Counted from the stretch's first letter, positions 1-5,215 are shown. The stretch: DNA of 5,382 bases from Bacillota bacterium (GCA_017547125.1 JAFYQL010000091.1:1-5382), one strand, 5' to 3'. Notes: generated by a model from the letters alone, not told the origin. Numbers and translations: made by a program.

Positions 1-2
1 AT

Positions 3-23
3 GGGCGTGTATTATACACGCCC
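3..23. terminator. Perfect hairpin downstream of tyrS, probable (bidirectional) terminator
   Basis: GGGCGTGTA, a TTA loop and TACACGCCC form a 9-bp perfect stem starting 8 bases past the tyrS stop codon. On the plus strand it is followed by a T-rich run (24-43), so it would terminate a rightward transcript entering from the left. For tyrS the A-rich sequence lies before the stem, and the U-tract that would follow falls outside the window. Its position makes a role in ending tyrS transcription likely. Confidence 0.7.
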
Positions 24-30
24 TTAATTT

Positions 31-1254
31 TTATTTAATTTTAAGCTGGTGGAAAATCTTCTTGCCTTTCTGAAGTTTTACGGCACCATCTTTGAAGTCG
101 TCTTTTGTAACAACGTAGTCAAAGCCTGAAATCTTTTCGTCATTCATCTTAACACCGTTCTGCTGAAGGAGTCTTCTGCCTTCGCCTCTTGATGCACAAA
201 GACCTGTTACTGTAAGCACTGTGAGGATGTCCATACCTTCGCCAAATTCTTCTTCAGTAACTTCTGTTGTTGGCATTGAGCTGAGGTCAGCACCGCCAGC
301 GAAAAGTGCTTTTGCTGTTTCCTGAGCTTTAACTGCTTCTTCTGTGCCGTGAACAAGCTGTGTAAGTTCAAATGCAAGAATTTCTTTAGCCTTGTTAAGT
401 TCAGCGCCTTCCCATTTGTCCATTTCATCAATCTGTTCAAGTGGAAGGAATGTAAGCATTCTGATGCACTTAAGTACGTCGCCGTCTCCAACGTTTCTCC
501 AGTACTGATAGAATTCGTATGGAGTTGTCTTTTTAGGGTCAAGCCATACAGCGCCGCTTGCTGTTTTGCCCATCTTTTTGCCTTCTGAGTTAAGAAGGAG
601 AGTGATAGTCATTGCGTAAGCGTCTTTGCCAAGCTTACGACGGATAAGGTCTGTACCGCCGAGCATGTTGCTCCACTGGTCGTCGCCGCCAAACTGCATG
701 TTGCAGCCGTATTTCTGGAAAAGATAGTAGAAGTCGTATGACTGCATAATCATATAGTTGAATTCAAGGAATGAAAGACCTTTTTCCATTCTCTGTTTGT
801 AACATTCTGCACGGAGCATGTTGTTTACTGAGAAACAAGCACCAACTTCACGAAGTACGTCAACATAGTTGAGTTCAAGAAGCCAGTCAGCATTGTTTAC
901 CATAATAGCCTTGTTTTCGCCAAATTCGATGAATCTTTCCATCTGTTTTTTGAAGCAGTCGCAGTTGTGCTGGATTGTTTCAGCTGTCATCATGCTTCTC
1001 ATATCTGTTCTGCCTGATGGGTCGCCGATGTGTGCAGTACCGCCGCCGATAAGTACAACAGGCTTGTTGCCTGCCATCTGAAGTCTCTTCATAAGGCAAA
1101 GAGCCATGAAGTGACCAACGTGAAGGCTGTCTGCAGTAGGGTCAAAGCCAATATAGAAAGTTGCTTTACCGTTATTAACAAGTTCTCTGATTTCGCTTTC
1201 ATCTGTAACCTGGGCAATAAGTCCACGTGCTACAAGTTCTTCATAAATTTTCAT
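31..1254 (-). CDS. tyrS: Tyrosyl-tRNA synthetase (TyrRS, class I)
   Basis: This cytoplasmic enzyme charges tRNA-Tyr with tyrosine using ATP. The 407-residue product has the usual bacterial TyrRS length. The class I signatures are visible: HVGH at residues 45-48 within YIGFDPTADSLHVGH, and KMGKT at 227-231 (KMSKS loop). Likely tyrosine-pocket residues, by alignment from memory with the Bacillus enzyme, are Y34, D76-region GDPSG, Y167, Q171, D174 and Q193 (GGDDQW). The C-terminal S4 RNA-binding domain spans about 341-405 (SRGEGRRLLQQNGVKMND). The frame stays open to a TTG at 1290, but that start lies inside the leader terminator hairpin. ATG at 1254 has AGGAGG (1262-1267) at correct spacing and begins with the family-typical MKIYEELVARG. 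The gene is monocistronic as far as the window shows and is controlled by the T-box upstream. Its base composition is more GC-rich than the surrounding spacers, as expected for a highly expressed gene. Confidence 0.98.
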   Translation of the reverse strand: MKIYEELVARGLIAQVTDESEIRELVNNGKATFYIGFDPTADSLHVGHFMALCLMKRLQMAGNKPVVLIGGGTAHIGDPSGRTDMRSMMTAETIQHNCDCFKKQMERFIEFGENKAIMVNNADWLLELNYVDVLREVGACFSVNNMLRAECYKQRMEKGLSFLEFNYMIMQSYDFYYLFQKYGCNMQFGGDDQWSNMLGGTDLIRRKLGKDAYAMTITLLLNSEGKKMGKTASGAVWLDPKKTTPYEFYQYWRNVGDGDVLKCIRMLTFLPLEQIDEMDKWEGAELNKAKEILAFELTQLVHGTEEAVKAQETAKALFAGGADLSSMPTTEVTEEEFGEGMDILTVLTVTGLCASRGEGRRLLQQNGVKMNDEKISGFDYVVTKDDFKDGAVKLQKGKKIFHQLKIK

Positions 1255-1274
1255 TTTGCATTCCTCCTGAAAAT

Positions 1275-1308
1275 AAAAAAGGCCCTTCAATCCAAAGGAC
1301 GAAAGACC
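1275..1308 (-). terminator. T-box leader intrinsic terminator
   Basis: On the minus strand GGTCTTTCGTCC (1308-1297) pairs with GGATTGAAGGGCC (1293-1281) around a short TTT loop, with G-U pairs and one bulge, followed by six T residues at 1280-1275. It shares its 5' arm with the antiterminator, the arrangement typical of a transcription-attenuating T-box. Confidence 0.88.
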
Positions 1309-1451
1309 GTGGTACCACCTTAATTTGCATCATAAGATGCCTTTAAATGCTTAACGTGCATCATCCGCTGTTCCTTACTTAATTTCTGAAACAGAGCTCG
1401 TGAGGTGTAATTGGGCACATATTGTACTGATTTCCTTGCATCAACCGGAAA

Positions 1452-1516
1452 CTTTCTGTCTTTTCAACCAATATGGCTTAATGAACTCAGTCATAGCTTT
1501 TTGTCTTTTCAACTAA
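1452..1516 (-). repeat. Two-copy 20-nt direct repeat in the tyrS leader
   Basis: CTTTCTGTCTTTTCAACCAA at 1452-1471 recurs as CTTTTTGTCTTTTCAACTAA at 1497-1516, matching at 18 of 20 positions with a 45-nt period. In the RNA both read GUUGAAAAGACA in the core. The upstream copy starts at the predicted transcription start. The downstream copy lies on the 5' side of Stem I next to its distal part. The repeat is certain; a function is not known. Confidence 0.8.
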
Positions 1517-1521
1517 AGTGT

Positions 1522-1550
1522 ATGCTATCATAAAAGCGGGGCAAAGTCAA
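1522..1550 (-). promoter_or_regulatory. Sigma-A-type promoter of the tyrS leader
   Basis: Read on the minus strand, TTGACT (1550-1545), a 17-bp spacer and TAGCAT (1527-1522) form a -35/-10 pair. The -10 is preceded by TGA, giving an extended -10 (TGnTAGCAT). The predicted start near 1515-1516 precedes the T-box leader directly. Confidence 0.8.
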
Positions 1551-1601
1551 GTAAATAGGGGATTTGTTGAATGAAGAGGCTAGATATGGTGGTTGAAAAA
1601 A

Positions 1602-1757
1602 CTAAATAAAAAATGACTTTTTAAGGCTATGATATTCAATTATAGAATTTATCGCAGTCTTTATTTTATAGGAAGGATTTGTATCTTCCTTGATTTGTTC
1701 AACAGTTTTTAGAGTGGCATATTTAATTTTAAACGAAAAATATTTAATGTTTATCAT
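1602..1757 (-). other. Doubtful 51-codon open frame, possible gene remnant or small protein
   Basis: A minus-strand frame from ATG 1757 (or in-frame ATG 1766) to TAG at 1604-1602 encodes a lysine- and isoleucine-rich peptide with a hydrophilic stretch TVEQIKEDTNPSYKIKTAIN at about residues 18-37. This stretch looks more like real protein than most random AT-rich frames. The frame is open without a start back to about 1825. Against it being a gene: neither ATG has a Shine-Dalgarno, no clear promoter precedes it, and its upstream part overlaps the promoter of the plus-strand operon. It could be the decayed end of a lost gene or chance. I do not recognise a family. Confidence 0.2.
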
Positions 1758-1761
1758 TAAA
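1743..1761. repeat. 7-5-7 inverted repeat upstream of the DUF2975 promoter, possible operator
   Basis: TTTAATG (1743-1749), a 5-base gap and CATTAAA (1755-1761) form an exact inverted repeat ending 6 bases before the -35 hexamer of the following operon. The position would suit a binding site for a dimeric regulator, perhaps the operon's own HTH protein. In such AT-rich sequence it may also be chance. Confidence 0.35.
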
Positions 1762-1767
1762 AACATA

Positions 1768-1796
1768 TTGACAAACGCTAAAACTATAGATATACT
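1768..1796 (+). promoter_or_regulatory. Near-consensus sigma-A promoter for the DUF2975-HTH operon
   Basis: TTGACA (1768-1773), exactly 17 bp, then TATACT (1791-1796): the -35 is perfect and the -10 matches five of six. The predicted start is near 1803, giving a leader of about 27 nt before the ATG at 1830. A short inverted repeat, AGATA (1788-1792) with TATCT (1797-1801), spans the -10 and could be an operator. Such a strong core promoter often implies repression, but that is inference. Confidence 0.85.
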
Positions 1797-1829
1797 TATC
1801 TCATAAAAATCACTTTGGAGGTGTTAAGT

Positions 1830-2387
1830 ATGAAAGATATAAGTAAACTTGCAAAAATTGTTACCAAGGTATTAGAAGTATTTCACTGGGTTGGGGCTTC
1901 TTTAATGGCTGTTGCTACCGTATGTTCTGTTGTGGCACCACAGTATGTAGGATATTTTGTTGGCTTTGATGCAAAAGAATGCTGCGGTGCGGAACTGGCT
2001 GTATATGGTTTTGAGGTTATTGCAGATGTCACCAACGGAAATGTGGACATGACATTGTTTATGATGTTTGGAATTGGTGCAGTTATTATTCTTGTTATGA
2101 TGGCTATGGTATTTCGTAATCTTAACCTGATTTTTAAGAGCGCTGAAAATACCACACCTTTACAGAAGGATAATATCCGTATGATGAAAAAAATCGGTAT
2201 GTTTTCAATTGTAGTTCCAATAGTTGGGCTTATTATGAGCGTTATAATCCGTGTGGCAAAAGGAGTGGACAGTGTTGAAACCAGCGTTGATATGAGCGGT
2301 ATATTTATGGGCATTGTTGTTTTATGTTTAACACAGTATTTTATTTACGGTGATGAACTTGAACAAGATGTAGACGGACTTTTATAA
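1830..2387 (+). CDS. DUF2975 family four-helix membrane protein (YoaS-like)
   Basis: This is a predicted integral membrane protein of 185 residues and unknown biochemical function. Hydrophobic segments lie at about 15-36, 75-95, 122-142 and 155-173. A basic cytoplasmic-looking loop between helices 2 and 3 carries the motif ENTTPLQKDNIRMMKKIG (106-123). The C-terminus reads FIYGDELEQDVDGLL. Both the loop and the tail fit the DUF2975 pattern (…TPF…N…L+KIG, and YGaELqqe.D.TL) as I remember it. The first loop (about 40-70) has a CC pair at 51-52. The frame is open from a TTG at 1815, but that codon overlaps the Shine-Dalgarno GGAGGTG (1817-1823). ATG 1830 is therefore the better start. A small HTH gene follows after 10 bp with its ribosome binding site on this gene's stop codon, so the two are co-translated. 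The pairing with a YozG-type regulator is characteristic of the family. The membrane protein may modulate that regulator, but this is inference. Confidence 0.88.
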   Translation: MKDISKLAKIVTKVLEVFHWVGASLMAVATVCSVVAPQYVGYFVGFDAKECCGAELAVYGFEVIADVTNGNVDMTLFMMFGIGAVIILVMMAMVFRNLNLIFKSAENTTPLQKDNIRMMKKIGMFSIVVPIVGLIMSVIIRVAKGVDSVETSVDMSGIFMGIVVLCLTQYFIYGDELEQDVDGLL

Positions 2388-2397
2388 GGAGGGTATT

Positions 2398-2607
2398 ATG
2401 GGTAAAATTATTCTTCGACTTGATAGAATGATGGTGGAACGAAAAATATCCCTCAATGAGCTTGCCGAGCGAGTGGGAATTTCAAATGTTAATCTGTCAA
2501 AAATAAAAAATAATAAAGTTACTGCAATTCGCTTTTCTACATTGGCTGCTATCTGCGAGGTTCTTGAGTGTGAAGCAGGAGATATTCTTGAATTTGAGAA
2601 AGACTGA
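2398..2607 (+). CDS. Small Cro/CI-type HTH transcriptional regulator (YozG-like)
   Basis: This 69-residue DNA-binding protein consists of little more than one Xre/Cro-type helix-turn-helix domain. The HTH core spans about 17-40 (SLNELAERVGISNVNLSKIK). It is followed by the IRFSTLAAICEVLECEAGDI region that closes the five-helix fold, and a short acidic end. Length and sequence resemble Bacillus YozG, which likewise sits next to a DUF2975 protein. There is no ligand-binding or dimerisation extension. The ATG at 2398 is preceded by AAGGAGGG (2386-2393), which overlaps the TAA of the upstream gene and implies translational coupling. It probably regulates its own operon and perhaps other genes. 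The inverted repeats near the operon promoter are possible targets. Identification as an HTH regulator is firm; the targets are unknown. Confidence 0.92.
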   Translation: MGKIILRLDRMMVERKISLNELAERVGISNVNLSKIKNNKVTAIRFSTLAAICEVLECEAGDILEFEKD

Positions 2608-2625
2608 TTTATAAATAGATAACAT

Positions 2626-2665
2626 AAAGCACCGACATTTTGATAAAATGGGGTGCTTTTATTAT
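2626..2665. terminator. Strong intrinsic terminator after the HTH gene, probably shared with pepT
   Basis: AAAGCACC (2626-2633) pairs with GGTGCTTT (2652-2659), and an inner stem CATTTT/AAAATG (2636-2641 with 2645-2650) continues it around a GAT loop. A T-rich tract follows to the right (to about 2669), so it terminates the plus-strand operon well. It also lies 33 bases past the convergent pepT stop. In that direction the T-tract is weaker (TTTATGTT), so bidirectional action is plausible but less certain. Confidence 0.9.
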
Positions 2666-2698
2666 TTTATGGTATATAAACAGAATTTTGTTTAAAGG

Positions 2699-3907
2699 TC
2701 ATTTTTTTGCTGTCTTACATATTTCAATTATAATCTCTGTAGCCTTTTCCATGCTTTCCACAGGCACATATTCGTAAACTCCGTGGAAGTTGTGTCCGCC
2801 TGCAAAAATGTTAGGGCAAGGAAGGCCCATAAATGAAAGTCTTGCACCGTCTGTACCGCCTCTTATAGGCTGAACAAGTGGAGTGACACCACAGTTTTCA
2901 AAAGCCTTCTTTGCGATTTCAAAAACGTGGATGTTTTCCTTTATTTTTTCAACCATGTTGCTGTATTCATCGTAAATTTCGGCTTCGGCAACATTTCCGT
3001 ATTCTGCATTTATTTCTGCAACTATTTTTCGTATTGTTTCTTTTCTTCTTTCAAGATTTTCGGCATCAAAGTCTCTTAAAATGTAAGTGAGCCTGCATTC
3101 TTCAACTGTACCTGTGAAAGAGGTGAGATGGTAAAAGCCTTCATAGTCCGATGCGTTGAATGGTGTTTCTGTTTCGGGCAGCTTCTGTGCAAGTTTTGTG
3201 CCTATAAGACCTGCGTTTACCATAACGTCTTTTGCATAGCCTGGATGCACATTTTTACCGTTTATTTTTATTTTTGCACGGGCAGCATTGAAGTTTTCGT
3301 ACTCAAGTTCGCCGATTTTTCCGCCGTCCATAGTGTATGCAAAATCAGCGCCAAAGCCTTCAACATCAAAAAAGTCAACACCTTTGCCAACTTCTTCATC
3401 TGGTGTAAAGCCTATCTTGATTGTGCCGTGAGGTATTTCTGGGTGGTTTATGATATACTCAGCGGCATGCATAATTTCTGCAATGCCTGCCTTGTCATCA
3501 GCACCAAGAAGAGTTGTGCCGTCAGTTGTGATGATTGTCTGACCGATATAATCCTTAAGTTCTTTGAATTCGTCAGGAGAAAGAATTTTTTCGCCTATTT
3601 TTATGTCCTTGCCGTTGTAGTTTTCAATAATCTGCGGCTTGATGTCTTTGCCTGATGCATCAGGGCTTGTGTCCATGTGTGCAATAAATCCAACTGTGTA
3701 AAAGCCTTCTGCATTTGCCGGAATTTCGGCGGTAACATAGCCGTATTTGTCCTGCTTAATGTTTTCAAGACCTATTTCTTCAAGCTCTTTAACAAGTATT
3801 TTGCCGAAGTCAAGCTGTGTGTCTGTGCTTGGAAAAGATGTGCTTTCTTCGTCTGACTTTGTGTCAAAGCTTATATATTTCAAAAATCTTTCTCTGATGC
3901 TTTTCAT
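2699..3907 (-). CDS. pepT: Peptidase T (tripeptide aminopeptidase, M20 family)
   Basis: PepT is a cytoplasmic di-zinc exopeptidase that removes N-terminal residues from tripeptides during peptide utilisation and protein turnover. The 402-residue product has the length of the family. Expected metal ligands are present: H77 (in AHMDT), D137 (GADDKAG), E172 (TPDEEVGKG), D194 (TMDGG) and H375 (GGHNFHG). The catalytic D79 and E171 are also there. The lid/dimerisation domain lies at about 205-310 with the NVHPGYAK motif at 219-226. A second conserved stretch, IRGGTDGARLSFMGLPCPN, lies at 348-366. ATG 3907 is supported by AAGGAG (3919-3914). The gene is second in an operon behind the radical SAM gene with an 11-bp gap, and the upstream TAA overlaps its Shine-Dalgarno. 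It appears complete and intact. The co-transcribed partner gives no obvious clue to a special role beyond peptide catabolism. Confidence 0.97.
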   Translation of the reverse strand: MKSIRERFLKYISFDTKSDEESTSFPSTDTQLDFGKILVKELEEIGLENIKQDKYGYVTAEIPANAEGFYTVGFIAHMDTSPDASGKDIKPQIIENYNGKDIKIGEKILSPDEFKELKDYIGQTIITTDGTTLLGADDKAGIAEIMHAAEYIINHPEIPHGTIKIGFTPDEEVGKGVDFFDVEGFGADFAYTMDGGKIGELEYENFNAARAKIKINGKNVHPGYAKDVMVNAGLIGTKLAQKLPETETPFNASDYEGFYHLTSFTGTVEECRLTYILRDFDAENLERRKETIRKIVAEINAEYGNVAEAEIYDEYSNMVEKIKENIHVFEIAKKAFENCGVTPLVQPIRGGTDGARLSFMGLPCPNIFAGGHNFHGVYEYVPVESMEKATEIIIEICKTAKK

Positions 3908-3918
3908 ATTTTGTCTCC

Positions 3919-4824
3919 TTATATTCCGCTGTGGTCAAACTTTGGTGTGTATGCATCTGTTGCCGAAAGGCGGCTCTGCATAAAGCCGTTTTCAAGACCA
4001 ATATCGAAAAAGTATTTTATTACGTCTTCGTACTCAAATGTGGTAAGGCGGCGGTTTAATGGCTTCATATTCTTTGCCTTATACATAGGTGTGTACTGAT
4101 TCATTATTGATACATATACATTGTTTCCGAAAATCTCTTTTATAGCCGAAAGAATTTTTTTGCTGTCCTGTCGGCAGGAAGGAAGCACAAGATGGCGGAT
4201 AATTATGCCTTTTTTAAGCATACCGTTTTCGTCAAATTCATTTTTACCAACCTGACGATACATTTCCTTAACGGCATTTATTGCTACATCAAAATAGTTT
4301 TCTGCAAAAGAAAAATTCTTTGAGATGTCGGAAGAAAAGTATTTTATGTCAGGCAGATATATATCAACAAGTCCTTCAAGCTCTTTAAGCGCTTCAGCCT
4401 TTTCGTATCCGTTGGAGTTATATACAACAGGTATGGCAAGACCTTTTTCTTTTGCAAGTATAAGAGCCTCTTTTACGGCAGGTATAAAGTGACCTGCAGA
4501 AACAAGGTTTATGTTATGCACGCCTCTGTTTTGCTGCTCAATGAAGATTTCTGCAAGACGCTCTGCAGATATTTGTTTGCCGTTTCCTTCCTGGCTTATA
4601 TCAAAATTCTGGCAGAAAACACATTTTAAATTGCAGCCTGAAAAAAACACAGTGCCGCTGCCATTTTCTCCGCTGATGCAAGGCTCTTCCCACATATGCT
4701 TAGAGACAAGGGCTGCAGATGGAAGTGCAGACATTCCGCAGAAGCCTTTGTTTCCGTTTTCTCTGTCGGTATGGCATTCTCTTGGACAAAGTATGCAGTT
4801 TTTCATGTTAAGTATATTGCTCAT
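3919..4824 (-). CDS. Radical SAM protein, PflX/COG1313-like (putative activating-enzyme homologue)
   Basis: This is a 301-residue iron-sulfur protein that should cleave S-adenosylmethionine to start radical chemistry; its substrate is unknown. The SAM-cluster motif CX3CX2C is at C64, C68 and C71 (SGCNLKCVFCQN), just after GSGTVFFSG. An N-terminal cysteine set at C10, C13, C17 and C29 (CILCPREC…GFCG) is typical of the PflX/COG1313 group and could hold a second metal or cluster. VVYNSNGYE (133-141) and DIYLPDIKY (154-162) are TIM-barrel strands of the family. It resembles pyruvate formate-lyase activating enzymes, but no glycyl-radical enzyme is in the window, so naming it a PFL activase would be unsafe. 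ATG 4824 has AAAGGA (4837-4832) upstream; the in-frame ATG 4806 has no ribosome binding site. It is first in an operon with pepT. The protein is intact, and its ORF is more AT-rich than tyrS. Confidence 0.9.
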   Translation of the reverse strand: MSNILNMKNCILCPRECHTDRENGNKGFCGMSALPSAALVSKHMWEEPCISGENGSGTVFFSGCNLKCVFCQNFDISQEGNGKQISAERLAEIFIEQQNRGVHNINLVSAGHFIPAVKEALILAKEKGLAIPVVYNSNGYEKAEALKELEGLVDIYLPDIKYFSSDISKNFSFAENYFDVAINAVKEMYRQVGKNEFDENGMLKKGIIIRHLVLPSCRQDSKKILSAIKEIFGNNVYVSIMNQYTPMYKAKNMKPLNRRLTTFEYEDVIKYFFDIGLENGFMQSRLSATDAYTPKFDHSGI

Positions 4825-4845
4825 AGTATCTGTCCTTTCAACAGC

Positions 4846-4854
4846 ATTTTAACA
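4846..4854 (-). promoter_or_regulatory. Possible extended -10 promoter for the radical SAM-pepT operon
   Basis: Read on the minus strand, TGTTAAAAT (4854-4846) is an extended -10 (TGnTAAAAT). The -35 position 17 bp upstream is poor (TATTAA). The predicted start near 4839 would leave a very short leader before the Shine-Dalgarno. A fully AT-rich alternative with -10 TATATA around 4873-4878 cannot be excluded. Confidence 0.4.
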
Positions 4855-4857
4855 TTT

Positions 4858-4886
4858 TTGCCACCGCTTTAATATATATTTTTAAT
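4858..4886 (+). promoter_or_regulatory. Sigma-A-type promoter of the zinc-ribbon gene
   Basis: TTGCCA (4858-4863), a 17-bp spacer and TTTAAT (4881-4886) match five of six positions in each hexamer. The predicted start near 4893 gives a leader of about 41 nt. A second candidate -10, TGTTAAACT (4895-4903), lacks a good -35. The -35 lies in the upstream region of the divergent radical SAM gene. Confidence 0.6.
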
Positions 4887-4933
4887 TTTTTGTGTGTTAA
4901 ACTTTTTTTGTCGGAAAATAAGGAGTGGTGAAG

Positions 4934-5161
4934 ATGATTATAAAAAACAAAGAGTTAAGCGAAGTTGAAATCACAGAAAAAGTAATCTGCAACTGCTGCG
5001 GAGAAGAAATAAAAAAGAATGCTCACGGATATCTTCAGGATTATATTCATATTGAAAAGAAATGGGGCTACACATCAGAAAATGACGGAAAAGAAGATTT
5101 ATTTGACGTATGTGAAAAATGCTGGTTTGATATAACAAAAAAATTTAAATATAAACCGTAA
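4934..5161 (+). CDS. Small zinc-ribbon-like protein of unknown function
   Basis: A 75-residue soluble protein with two CxxC knuckles: C19-C22 (CNCCGEEI, with an extra C21) and C60-C63 (DVCEKCWFDI). They are separated by 37 residues containing aromatic and acidic positions (HGYLQDYIHIEKKWGY). Two knuckles at this spacing suggest a structural zinc site of the zinc-ribbon type. Conserved hypothetical proteins of this shape are common in Firmicutes, but I cannot name a function. Further frame upstream begins at GTG 4925, which falls on the Shine-Dalgarno AAGGAG (4920-4925). ATG 4934 at a spacing of 8 is therefore preferred. It is transcribed divergently from the radical SAM gene. No hairpin terminator follows, so reading into the next gene is possible. 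It could be a nucleic-acid or protein-binding adaptor; that is only inference. Confidence 0.82.
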   Translation: MIIKNKELSEVEITEKVICNCCGEEIKKNAHGYLQDYIHIEKKWGYTSENDGKEDLFDVCEKCWFDITKKFKYKP

Positions 5162-5186
5162 AAAGAACATTAAATTTAAAAACTCC

Positions 5187-5215
5187 TTTACTTTAACACT
5201 TTAAAATGATAGAAT
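5187..5215 (+). promoter_or_regulatory. Extended -10 promoter of the YerC-like gene
   Basis: TTTACT (5187-5192), 17 bp, then TAGAAT (5210-5215) preceded by TGA form an extended -10 promoter. The predicted start near 5222 leaves about 36 nt before the ATG at 5258. This would let the gene be expressed independently of the zinc-ribbon gene. Confidence 0.65.

Larger units (their letters stand above)
1270..1516 (-). promoter_or_regulatory. T-box riboswitch leader of tyrS (tRNA-Tyr sensing)
   Basis: The leader reads the charging state of tRNA-Tyr and allows tyrS transcription when uncharged tRNA accumulates. Read on the minus strand, the conserved T-box AGGTGGTACCACGG lies at 1320-1307. Its UGGU would pair with the ACCA end of a tRNA having discriminator A, as tRNA-Tyr usually does. 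CGTCCTT (1302-1296) fits the 3' side of the antiterminator and overlaps the terminator stem, so the two folds exclude each other. Stem III is supported by CUGUUUC (1394-1388) pairing with GGAACAG (1374-1368). Stem I is supported by CAUAUUG (1475-1469) with CAAUAUG (1424-1418) and by GAGUUC (1488-1483) with GAGCUC (1399-1394). A UAC codon at 1409-1407 lies in the internal loop between these helices on the 3' side, where a specifier belongs. Another UAC at 1426-1424 is partly within a helix. The 5' boundary is inferred from the promoter. Confidence 0.93.
1551..1767. other. AT-rich spacer between divergent tyrS and DUF2975 transcription units
   Basis: No convincing gene lies here. It contains a weak 6-bp inverted repeat (AGGAAG at 1670-1675 with CTTCCT at 1685-1690, 9-base loop) and the doubtful minus-strand open frame listed separately. 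A 12-codon plus-strand frame from ATG 1571 lacks a ribosome binding site. I find no tRNA-like or transposon-like structure. Confidence 0.6.

Noticed and set aside
1..27. Eight-codon plus-strand frame from ATG at position 1
   Set aside because: It is simply the terminator hairpin read as codons.
1255..1290. Longer TyrRS starting at TTG 1290
   Set aside because: The start lies in the T-box terminator hairpin and the extension would be translated from the Shine-Dalgarno region; ATG 1254 has ideal spacing.
1030..1323. 97-codon plus-strand frame across the tyrS start and T-box
   Set aside because: It is antisense to conserved tyrS coding sequence and to the riboswitch, with no own start signals or recognisable domain.
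1327..1364. Repeated GCATCAT (1327-1333 and 1358-1364) as a possible separate regulatory element
   Set aside because: It lies in the T-box linker between Stem III and the antiterminator, and is best explained as a small linker hairpin (GCATC-ATAA-GATGC).
1571..1609. 12-codon plus-strand frame, possible leader peptide
   Set aside because: No Shine-Dalgarno, no plus-strand promoter before it, and it is too far from the next gene to act as an attenuator peptide.
1815..1829. Longer DUF2975 protein starting at TTG 1815
   Set aside because: The codon overlaps the GGAGG ribosome binding site that serves ATG 1830.
1883..2314. 143-codon minus-strand open frame antisense to the DUF2975 gene
   Set aside because: Its Ile/Thr-rich composition mirrors the antisense of a membrane protein. 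No Shine-Dalgarno, and the sense gene has a good promoter and start.
3128..3655. 175-codon plus-strand open frame antisense to pepT
   Set aside because: It lies wholly within an intact, strongly recognised gene, is rich in Cys/Phe/Val typical of reverse-strand shadows, and lacks a ribosome binding site.
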